DNA of 12,261 bases, taken from assembly GCA_023445705.1 (NCBI GenBank), contig JAEXKM010000059.1:1-12261 (forward strand), read 5' to 3'. Position numbers and translations under genes: made by a program. The notes below the pieces were generated by a model, which saw only the letters and a program-made list of their open reading frames with translations, was not told the DNA's origin and made no database searches. The stretch is from Pseudomonadota bacterium. Its GTDB lineage: Bacteria > Pseudomonadota > Alphaproteobacteria > Caulobacterales > Caulobacteraceae. Below, in pieces: positions 1 through 5,195 of the stretch; position 1 is the stretch's first letter, and every line of letters begins with the position of its first letter.

Positions 1-1
1 C

Positions 2-124
2 GGCCCGCGCAATGTCGAGGGTAAACCGCCGAGGGGCTTTGGCGGCCCGCGTGGCGAAGGTCGGGGCGAAGGCCGTGGAGAGTATCGCGGCGATGGCCCG
101 CGCGCCTGGAGCGGTCCGTCCTGA
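2..124 (+). CDS. C-terminal tail of a probable large-subunit pseudouridine synthase (5' end outside window)
   Basis: The frame starting at base 2 encodes 40 residues rich in Gly, Arg, Pro and Glu (it ends ..YRGDGPRAWSGPS) and stops at TGA 122-124. No catalytic domain is in view. Caulobacterales pseudouridine synthases of the RluB/RsuA type carry long basic, disordered GPR-rich tails of this kind and commonly sit just before rsmD. The family call therefore rests on composition and neighbourhood. The tail would be a flexible RNA-binding extension rather than part of the catalytic site. The same frame stays open after the stop up to 550, so this TGA probably shortens an originally longer tail (CGA to TGA is one transition). 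The catalytic domain would lie upstream and may be intact. An R/G-rich RNA-binding protein or helicase tail is an alternative. Confidence 0.5.
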   Translation, partial: GPRNVEGKPPRGFGGPRGEGRGEGRGEYRGDGPRAWSGPS

Positions 125-550
125 GGGCCGCGCAGCGATGGGCCGCGGGGCGAGCGTCCGCGCTCGGACTTCCGTGGCGAGGGACGGCCTGAGGGCCGCT
201 CCGAGCACCGCTCGCGCGATCGCTCTGAAGGTCGGCCCGAGGGACGGCGTGAAGGCGGCGGCCGGGGCGAAGGCCGCTTCCGCGAGGATGGCCCGCGCTC
301 GGGCTCGTTCAAGGGACCGCCCAAGGGACGGGGCGATGGCCCGCGTTCGGGGCCGCGCCCGGATGGTCCCCGTTCTGGCGGCCCCCGCTCCGATGGCCCC
401 CGCTCGGATGGACCGAGGGGCCCGCGTGCCGGTGGCCCGCGCTCGGAAGGCCCGCGTACAGGTGGTCCGCGTCCGGGTGGCCCCAGGTCGGGCGGTCCCC
501 GGCCGGGCGGTCCTCGCTCGGGGCCGCGGGGACCTAAGCGGGACGACTGA
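125..550 (+). pseudogene. Detached remainder of the pseudouridine-synthase-like tail, in frame after the TGA
   Basis: In the same frame as bases 2-124, 141 codons without a stop follow the TGA. They encode the same kind of sequence: GPRSDGPRGERPRSDFRGEG, then many GPR-based units, ending GPRGPKRDD and TGA 548-550. I see no in-frame ATG or GTG that could start a separate protein. The terminal TGA overlaps the rsmD ATG (TGATG at 548-552), the arrangement expected for translational coupling, so the ancestral gene most likely ended here. If the TGA at 122 is real, this segment is untranslated leader for rsmD; if it is a sequencing error, this is simply the end of the upstream gene. Confidence 0.55.
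330..540 (+). repeat. Degenerate tandem repeats encoding Gly-Pro-Arg units
   Basis: Short, imperfect direct repeats of roughly 12-18 bp built around ggc-ccg-cgc (Gly-Pro-Arg) with a variable Ser-Asp, Ser-Gly or Ala-Gly spacer run through this stretch. They encode runs such as GPRSGGPRSDGPRSDGPRG. The periodicity is in codons and at the protein level, so this is a low-complexity coding repeat, not a CRISPR array. Such tracts are prone to slippage and copy-number change, which is relevant to the stop codon upstream. Confidence 0.6.
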
Positions 551-1128
551 TGCGCATCGTTTCCGGAGAGTTCCGCGGCAAGGCCATCGTCACGCCGCAA
601 GGCGATCGCACGCGCCCGACGTCCGACCGGGCGCGGCAGGCGGTCTTCAACATCCTCGAGCACGCGGCCTGGTCGCCGGGCCTGCATGACGTGCGGGTGA
701 TCGACCTGTTCGCAGGCTCCGGCGCGCTGGGCTTCGAGGCCCTGTCGCGGGGCGCGGCCTTCTGCCTGTTCGTTGAGACCGACGAGCAGGCGCGGGGCGC
801 GATCCGCCAGAATGTCGACGCCATGGGTCTGTTTGGGCGCACGCGGGTCCATCGCCGGGACGCCACCGATCTTGGCCAGCGGCCAGGCGCGGACGGACCG
901 GCTTTCGAGCTGGCCTTCCTCGATCCGCCCTACGCCAAGGGCCTGGGTGAGACCGCGCTGGCCAAGCTGGCGGCGGGGGGCTGGCTGGCGTCCGGTGCGG
1001 TTGTGGTGTTCGAGCGCGGCTCGGACGAGGCCGATTTCGAGGTCGAGGGCTTCGAAAAGCTGGACGCGCGCGACTATGGCGCCGCGCGCGTCCACTTCCT
1101 GCGGTTTGGCTCACCAGCCGCGGACTGA
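550..1128 (+). CDS. rsmD: 16S rRNA (guanine(966)-N2)-methyltransferase RsmD
   Basis: RsmD transfers a methyl group from S-adenosylmethionine to N2 of G966 in the 16S rRNA of the assembling small subunit. The 192-residue product matches the family's usual length. It begins MRIVSGEFRGK, has the TRPTSDRAR segment (21-29) conserved near the N-terminus, the SAM-binding motif I IDLFAGSGALGFEALSRGA (51-69), the acidic strand-2 end VETDEQ (75-80), and the catalytic N-MTase motif DPPY (125-128) in LAFLDPPYAKG. The ATG overlaps the last base of the upstream frame's TGA, suggesting coupling to the pseudouridine-synthase-like gene, another rRNA modification enzyme. Its last 18 bp overlap the 3' end of the convergent yjhX-like gene, with no room for a terminator. 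The reading frame is intact. Confidence 0.95.
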   Translation: MRIVSGEFRGKAIVTPQGDRTRPTSDRARQAVFNILEHAAWSPGLHDVRVIDLFAGSGALGFEALSRGAAFCLFVETDEQARGAIRQNVDAMGLFGRTRVHRRDATDLGQRPGADGPAFELAFLDPPYAKGLGETALAKLAAGGWLASGAVVVFERGSDEADFEVEGFEKLDARDYGAARVHFLRFGSPAAD

Positions 1129-1386
1129 GGTCCGGTTGTCGAGCTGGCTGCGCAGATTGACCAGCCCCTCGCGGGTGATCTGGTAGGGCTGGCCGTTCCG
1201 GCTGGCGATCATCCGCTTCTTCTTCAGGCTCTTGAAGACCGTGATGTCGCAGTCCGAGAGCGTCCACCCGTCGCGGGTGACGCATTCGGCGGCGATCAGG
1301 TCGCCACGGTGGTCGCGTTCGATGATGATCCGGCCGCCTTGGGCCAGGGCGTGCAGCGTGCGTTGCTGCGGCTTGGAAATGTTCAA
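1111..1386 (-). CDS. YjhX/TopAI-family small protein (UPF0386), orphan toxin homologue
   Basis: From the TTG at 1386 this gives 91 residues beginning MNISKPQQRTLHALAQGGRI. That resembles the start of E. coli YjhX, and the similarity continues through AECVTRDG, the SDCDITVFKSLKKKRMI block and NGQPYQITREGLVNLRSQLDNR. E. coli YjhX (TopAI) is described as a toxin that inhibits DNA topoisomerase I and is neutralised by the acetyltransferase-like YjhQ. No YjhQ-like gene is visible on either side, and many alphaproteobacterial copies appear to stand alone, so toxicity here is unproven. The TTG at 1386 is chosen because it aligns with the family start; an in-frame TTG at 1401 adds five residues, and neither has a good ribosome-binding site. 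The C-terminal SVRGW lies in the 18 bp shared with rsmD. Confidence 0.82.
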   Translation of the reverse strand: MNISKPQQRTLHALAQGGRIIIERDHRGDLIAAECVTRDGWTLSDCDITVFKSLKKKRMIASRNGQPYQITREGLVNLRSQLDNRTSVRGW

Positions 1387-1499
1387 GGAAGTATCCAGCA
1401 ATCAGGCGTGAGGAAACGCGCCCGGGCCGAACTCGTGAAAAACGAGGGCGCGGACGTTGGGGCCTGACTGCCGATTAAAGCGAGACGCCGGTTCGGCGG

Positions 1500-1532
1500 T
1501 TAGGCCCGGGCCTCGAACGCAAGCTCTGACAT
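1500..1532 (-). other. Possible 10-codon leader peptide upstream of the yjhX-like gene
   Basis: On the minus strand an AGAGAGGA ribosome-binding-like sequence is followed, six to seven bases later, by ATG at 1532-1530 and the codons for MSELAFEARA, ending at TAA 1502-1500. It is not in frame with the yjhX-like gene, whose start lies about 115 bp downstream. The Shine-Dalgarno match is better than that of the yjhX-like gene itself, which is why it is recorded. It could equally be chance or the remnant of a gene start. Confidence 0.25.
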
Positions 1533-1545
1533 GAAATCCTCTCTG

Positions 1546-1599
1546 AGCTGGCGCCTATCATGGCGAAGCTGGCGCGCCGCGTCCAGTGTCGGCGCCTAT
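1546..1599. repeat. Phased short repeats (GGCGC every 20-21 bp)
   Basis: AGCTGGCGC occurs at 1546-1554 and again at 1567-1575, and GGCGCCTAT at 1550-1558 and again at 1591-1599. The shared GGCGC core therefore starts at 1550, 1571 and 1591, about two helical turns apart each time. This spacing fits a protein binding the same DNA face repeatedly. No cognate regulator can be named from the sequence. Confidence 0.4.
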
Positions 1600-1639
1600 A
1601 CAGTATTTAGTCTTGGGTGAATCGCATGATATTCTTGAT

Positions 1640-1681
1640 CGTGACGTTTGCGTGACAGTTTTTTGACTGCATTCGCGTGAC
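1640..1681 (+). repeat. Three CGTGAC direct repeats upstream of the kinase gene
   Basis: CGTGAC occurs at 1640-1645, 1651-1656 and 1676-1681, around the TTGACT at 1663-1668. The first two start 11 bp apart (one helical turn), the layout typical of tandem response-regulator or dimer sites. CAGT/ACTG also forms a short inverted repeat across the T-run at 1655-1669. The operator role is inferred from position only. Confidence 0.3.
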
Positions 1682-1766
1682 GCCGTGCAAACAACGGCAA
1701 GATAGATTCATCGGTCATTAGTCGAGTTTGCTCTAAAGCGACGCTTGTCCAGCGTGGGTGTTTCCG

Positions 1767-3227
1767 ATGACCGCCGTGCTTCTCGATCTGATCCAGCCTG
1801 TGGCGCCGATCTCGCCACAGACCCAGGGCCAGTATGTCTACGACCGGTTCCAGGCCGAGCCGGACACCCTGGCGATCGCGGTGGTCGACGAGGATGGCCG
1901 CCCGGTCGGGCTGGTTGAGCGGCACGCCTTCTTCGTGGCCATGGCGGCGCACTATGGGCGGGCGCTCTATGCGCTGCGGCCAATCTCGTTGCTGATGAAT
2001 CCGGACCCGCTGGTGGCGGAGGGCGACACACCGGTCGCCGAGTTCTGCGGCGACGTCCTGGCCGACCGGGCCAGCGAGGTGATGAAGGGCTTCGTGGTGG
2101 TGAGCGGGGGGCGCTACGCCGGGGTCGGCTCGAGCCTCTCGCTGCTGCAGGCGGCGAGCGCCGCCAATCGCGCCCACGCCGAGGAGATGACCCGCCTGGC
2201 CGAGACCCTGAATCGCGCCAAGCAGGAGGCGCAGGCGGCGCTGAGCGCCAAGTCCCAGTTCCTGGCGGTGATGAGCCACGAGATCCGGACGCCGCTGAAC
2301 GGGGTGCTGGCGATCGCCGACATCCTGCAGCGCAAGCTGATCGAGCCCGAGCTGAAGCCCTATGTGACGACCATCCAGGACTCAGGCCAGACACTGTTGC
2401 GGCTGCTGACCGACGCCCTCGACCTCAGCCGCGCGGACGCCGGGCAACTGGAGCTGGCCGAGGACAGCTTCTGCGTGCCGGCGCTGCTGGACGACCTGTC
2501 GGCGCTGTGGGCGGCGCGGGCTGAGCTCAGGGGGCTGTCGCTGGACTTCACCTATGACGGCGCGCCGGGGCAGTGGGCCCTGGGCGACGCGGTGCGCATC
2601 AAGCAGGTGTTCAACAACCTGATCGGCAACGCCCTGAAGTTCACGCGGGAGGGCGGGGTCGAGGTGCGGCTGGCCGCGCGGCGCTGCGACATCCACCTGC
2701 AGATCGAGGGCGAGGTCCGCGACAGCGGGGTGGGCATCCCCGCCGACCGCCTGGAGCGGATCTTCCAGCCTTTCAGCCAGACCGAGGCCGGCGTGCGCGA
2801 GGGCGGCGCGGGGCTGGGTCTGTCGATCTGCCGGCAGTTGGTGGTGCAGATGGGCGGGGCCATCGATGTGGAGAGCGACGGCGGCGGGACCAGCTTCCGC
2901 TTCGCCTTCACCCTGTTCGACGTGCCCGCGCCGACCGACGAGGAGATCGCCGCCGAGCCGGACCTGGCCGGGGGCGCAGGGGCGCTGCACATCCTGATCG
3001 CCGACGACAACGCCACCAATCGCCTGGTGGCCGAGACCCTGTGCGAGATGTTCGGCTGCACGAGCGAATGCGTCGAGGACGGCGAGCAGGCGGTGGCTGC
3101 CGCCTCGACCGGACGGTTCGACCTGGTGCTGATGGACATCAAGATGCCCAACCTGGACGGGGTGGCGGCGACGCGGCGCATCCGCGCCTTGGCGAGCGGC
3201 GCGGCCGACGTCCCGATCCTGCCCTGA
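1767..3227 (+). CDS. Soluble hybrid sensor histidine kinase with CBS-like N-terminus; receiver cut short by frameshift
   Basis: The 486-residue product from ATG 1767 (GTG 1758 would add three residues; neither start has a clear Shine-Dalgarno) has no membrane segment, so it is cytosolic. Residues about 24-130 resemble a CBS-type sensor module (AVVDEDGRPVGLVERHAFF, then MKGFVVVSGGRYAGVGS). A coiled-coil linker follows at about 131-162. The HisKA domain has SHEIRTPLNG with phospho-acceptor His171. The HATPase_c domain has the N box QVFNNLIGNALKFT (Asn284, Asn288), G1 DSGVGIP (319-325), IFQPFSQ and G2 GGAGLGLSI (346-354). A receiver begins with HILIADDN (Asp413, Asp414) and has LMDIKMPNLDG with phospho-acceptor Asp457, but the frame ends at VPILP before the conserved Thr and Lys. 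The missing end lies in the next frame. The kinase core looks intact; phosphorelay through the receiver would be lost if the shift is real. Confidence 0.88.
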   Translation: MTAVLLDLIQPVAPISPQTQGQYVYDRFQAEPDTLAIAVVDEDGRPVGLVERHAFFVAMAAHYGRALYALRPISLLMNPDPLVAEGDTPVAEFCGDVLADRASEVMKGFVVVSGGRYAGVGSSLSLLQAASAANRAHAEEMTRLAETLNRAKQEAQAALSAKSQFLAVMSHEIRTPLNGVLAIADILQRKLIEPELKPYVTTIQDSGQTLLRLLTDALDLSRADAGQLELAEDSFCVPALLDDLSALWAARAELRGLSLDFTYDGAPGQWALGDAVRIKQVFNNLIGNALKFTREGGVEVRLAARRCDIHLQIEGEVRDSGVGIPADRLERIFQPFSQTEAGVREGGAGLGLSICRQLVVQMGGAIDVESDGGGTSFRFAFTLFDVPAPTDEEIAAEPDLAGGAGALHILIADDNATNRLVAETLCEMFGCTSECVEDGEQAVAAASTGRFDLVLMDIKMPNLDGVAATRRIRALASGAADVPILP

Positions 3228-3367
3228 CCGCCAACGCCAATCCCTGGGACGCCGCGGGCTATCTCGCCCAGGGGATGGACGGGGTGGTGGAGAAACCCAT
3301 CAAGGCCGAGCGGCTGCTGAGCGCCATCAACGCCGTCTTCGACCTGGAGGAGGCCGAGGCGGCGTGA
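3222..3367 (+). pseudogene. Out-of-frame end of the hybrid kinase receiver domain
   Basis: From 3222, in the frame one base off the kinase frame, the sequence encodes LTANANPWDAAGYLAQGMDG, then VVEKPIKAERLLSAINAVFDLEEAEAA and TGA 3365-3367. This is exactly the missing end of a receiver: the strand-4 ALTA with its Thr, the GMDG turn, and the strand-5 KP with its conserved Lys. One extra base between 3221 and 3222 (ATC CTG xCC CTG ACC) restores IL-ALTANAN and yields a full protein of 533 residues from ATG 1767. No start codon and ribosome-binding site suggest separate translation. Confidence 0.85.
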
Positions 3368-3381
3368 GATGAACCTCAGCA

Positions 3382-3431
3382 GGCCCCCTCAGTCAGCCTG
3401 CGGCTGACAGCTCCCCCAGCGGGGGAGCATC
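3382..3431 (+). repeat. REP/BIME-like element, copy 1
   Basis: This 50-bp unit starts GGCCCCCTC and holds two adjacent hairpins: GTCAGCC-TGC-GGCTGAC (3392-3408) and GCTCCCCC-AGC-GGGGGAGC (3410-3428). It lies 14 bp after the end of the kinase reading frame. The unit reappears, inverted and diverged, at 3444-3495. From memory, CCCCCTC..GTCAGCC..GGCTGAC..CTCCCCC elements are common between genes in Caulobacterales genomes. The G/C stems could also slow or terminate transcription, though there is no T-run. Confidence 0.7.
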
Positions 3432-3443
3432 TATCGCATCTTA

Positions 3444-3495
3444 GATCCTCCCCCTTTGGGGGAGGTGGCTCGCCGAAGGCGAGACGGAGGGGGCC
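3444..3495 (-). repeat. REP/BIME-like element, copy 2 (inverted)
   Basis: This is the inverted partner of 3382-3431, 12 bp away. Read on the minus strand it starts GGCCCCCTCCGTC and contains CTCGCC-TTC-GGCGAG (3469-3483) and CCTCCCCC-AAA-GGGGGAGG (3447-3465). The outer bases, the CTCCCCC/GGGGGAG stem and the terminal ATC are shared with copy 1, while loops and the short stem differ by compensating changes. That preserves both hairpins, as in REP pairs. Confidence 0.7.
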
Positions 3496-3561
3496 GCGGG
3501 TTGCGCCTACGGGCGGCTTGGGCGAGTCTTGGGGCTTGGCGCGAACGGTCCGGAGGAGCGG

Positions 3562-4614
3562 ATGGCGGGCTACAAGGCTCGGCTGGCGAAGGACCTGGAT
3601 GGCTGGATTTCGGCGGGGCTGGTGCCCGCCGCCAGCCGTGCGCCCATACTGGACAGCGTGGTCGAAGAGCGGCGGCTGGACACCGCCTCGGTGCTGGCGG
3701 CGATCGGCGCCCTGCTGCTGGGCGCGGCTGCGATCGCCTTCGTGGCCGCCAACTGGGGCGCGATCCCGCGTCTGCCGCGGTTCGGATTGATCCTTGGCCT
3801 GTTCCTGGCGGTGAGCGGAGCGGCGGCTTGGGCGGCGAAGACCAAGCGTCGGCCGCTGGCGACCAACATCCTGCTGGCGGTGGCCGCCTGCATCTATGCG
3901 GCGGCGATCGGCCTGACCGGCCAGATCTTCGACATTGTCGGTGATCCGCAACGCGCCCTGCGGGGCGCGGGGCTGGCGGCCGGCGTGCTGACTCTCGCCG
4001 GGCGCTCGAGCGCGGCGGGCGTCGTGGCGCTGGCCTTGCTGGGCCTGGGAGAGTTCGCGGGCGATTTCGACCGCGAGAGCTCGCGGTGGCTGGTGTTCGC
4101 AGCGCCGGTGGGCATGGCGCTGTCGTGGATCTGGAACTCCAAGCCGCTGGCCCACGCCTCGGCGCTGGCGCTGATCGTCGGGCTGGTCTCGGCCATCTCC
4201 GTCTATGCGGACTGGGGCGGCGGAGCCCTGCTGGCGGGCGCGGCGGTGCTGGCCGGGCTGGCGGCTCTGGCGCGCCAGCTCGGGCCGCGCCGCACCGCGA
4301 GCATCTTCCTGCTGTGGTTTGTGTGGGGGGCCTTGCTGCTGTTCGGCTTCGCCGGGCTCAGCACCTTCAAGGGCGGGGCGCTGATCGCCCATCGGCTGGG
4401 CTGGCTGTTGGTCGGCGGCGGGGTGATCACCCTTGGCCTGCATGACCGGCAGGGCATGATCACGGCGGCGGGCGTGGTGGCGATGATCGCGGCGGTCTGC
4501 ACGATCCTGTTCGACCTGGGGCTTGGGCTGATGACCGCGGCGGGGCTGTTCGCCGCCTGCGCCGTGATCGCCCTGGTCGCGGGCTTCCTGATGCGCCGGA
4601 GGGCGAAGGCATGA
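3562..4614 (+). CDS. DUF2157 multi-pass membrane protein
   Basis: The start is ATG 3562, five bases after an excellent GGAGG at 3552-3556; an upstream in-frame TTG at 3529 is less likely. The 350-residue product opens with a soluble segment (YKARLAKDLDGWISAGLVPA, then AAIGALLLGAAAIAFVAANW) characteristic of the DUF2157 family. It then consists almost wholly of hydrophobic helices, about 11-12 candidate membrane spans, ending in a basic MRRRAKA tail. It should be an inner-membrane protein. Its stop overlaps the next gene by four bases (ATGA, 4611-4614), so the two are cotranscribed and probably act together. In other bacteria DUF2157 genes often sit beside DUF4401 and GDYXXLXY genes; DUF4401 is missing here. 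The biochemical function of the family is unknown to me. Confidence 0.85.
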   Translation: MAGYKARLAKDLDGWISAGLVPAASRAPILDSVVEERRLDTASVLAAIGALLLGAAAIAFVAANWGAIPRLPRFGLILGLFLAVSGAAAWAAKTKRRPLATNILLAVAACIYAAAIGLTGQIFDIVGDPQRALRGAGLAAGVLTLAGRSSAAGVVALALLGLGEFAGDFDRESSRWLVFAAPVGMALSWIWNSKPLAHASALALIVGLVSAISVYADWGGGALLAGAAVLAGLAALARQLGPRRTASIFLLWFVWGALLLFGFAGLSTFKGGALIAHRLGWLLVGGGVITLGLHDRQGMITAAGVVAMIAAVCTILFDLGLGLMTAAGLFAACAVIALVAGFLMRRRAKA

Positions 4615-5192
4615 TTGCGAGCCTGCCTTGGCGCATCGGCGCGGCGGCCGTGGCGCTGGCCCTGACGCTGGTCGGGCTGGTGGTCTTCGAGAGCCGCGCG
4701 CGGGCCGCCGGCCAGGAAGTGCTCCTGCCGATGGAGGCGGTCGATCCGCGCAACCTGCTGACCGGCCACTATTCGTCGCTGCGCCTGACCCAACAGCTGC
4801 CGCCCGGCGTGCCCTGCCCGAACCGGAACTCGTCCTATCGGGAGGGCGGCTGGCTGGCCCTGAAGCGGGACGGCAGGCAGCATCGGTTCGCCGGGGTGGC
4901 CAAGAGCCGTGAGGCGGCGCTGAAGCTGGGCGAGGTCGCGGTCCGCGGCGGCGCCTACTGCGCGCGGATCGCCTTTGCTGAGGGGGATTTGAACGCCGTG
5001 ACCCTGGATATCGGCGTCGACCGCTTCCACGCCGAGCAATCCGAGGCCCAGGCCATCGACAAGGCGCTGGCCGGCCGGCGGCCGGGCGAGGCGGTGACCG
5101 CCTTCGCCGCAGTCTCGGTCGGGACGGACGGGCGGGCGCGGCTCAAGGGCGTGGTCATCGACGGCAAGCGCACCGACCTGAACTGGTGGTGA
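4611..5192 (+). CDS. GDYXXLXY-family protein, membrane-anchored
   Basis: The 193-residue product has an N-terminal membrane anchor (about residues 8-28) followed by a soluble, probably periplasmic, domain. The family signature is recognisable but altered: PRNLLTGHYSSLRL replaces the nominal GDYxxLxY, with His for Asp and Leu for the last Tyr. The later block LDIGVDRFHAEQSEAQAIDKAL matches the typical family segment of a hydrophobic strand and basic-aromatic turn, then E-x-x-A-x-x-I/L. The ATGA overlap with the DUF2157 gene and that pairing elsewhere support the assignment. Function is unknown. The stop at 5190-5192 faces the mutL stop only 3 bp away. Confidence 0.83.
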   Translation: MIASLPWRIGAAAVALALTLVGLVVFESRARAAGQEVLLPMEAVDPRNLLTGHYSSLRLTQQLPPGVPCPNRNSSYREGGWLALKRDGRQHRFAGVAKSREAALKLGEVAVRGGAYCARIAFAEGDLNAVTLDIGVDRFHAEQSEAQAIDKALAGRRPGEAVTAFAAVSVGTDGRARLKGVVIDGKRTDLNWW

Positions 5193-5195
5193 CCG

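Larger units (their letters stand above)
1387..1766. promoter_or_regulatory. Divergent intergenic control region between the yjhX-like gene and the hybrid kinase gene
   Basis: This is the longest gene-free stretch of the window. Its right half (about 1596-1740) is clearly less GC-rich than anything around it, as expected for promoters firing both ways. A TTGACT at 1663-1668 could be a -35 box for the kinase, but the -10 region is unconvincing. Other features are two GANTC (CcrM-type) sites at 1619-1623 and 1705-1709, a 12-bp palindrome AGGCCCGGGCCT at 1502-1513, a small hairpin CGCCG-GTT-CGGCG near 1487-1499, and the phased repeats listed separately. No tRNA or convincing terminator is seen. 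Confidence 0.5.

Noticed and set aside
330..540. Repeat array that might be a CRISPR
   Set aside because: Units are short, variable and in codon register with no unique spacers; it is a protein-level repeat.
12..689. Long plus-strand frame encoding an Ala/Arg/Val-rich 225-residue protein
   Set aside because: It is the shifted frame of the GPR-repeat tail and runs into rsmD in the wrong frame; its composition is a by-product of GC-rich repeat DNA.
2573..3210. Upstream part of the 264-codon plus-strand frame ending at 3367
   Set aside because: Before about 3221 it is a shifted reading of the kinase domain; only its last part is real receiver sequence.
4203..5039. Long minus-strand frame opposite the DUF2157 and GDYXXLXY genes
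   Set aside because: Gln/Arg/Pro-rich shadow; the plus-strand pair has a strong ribosome-binding site, an ATGA overlap and family signatures.
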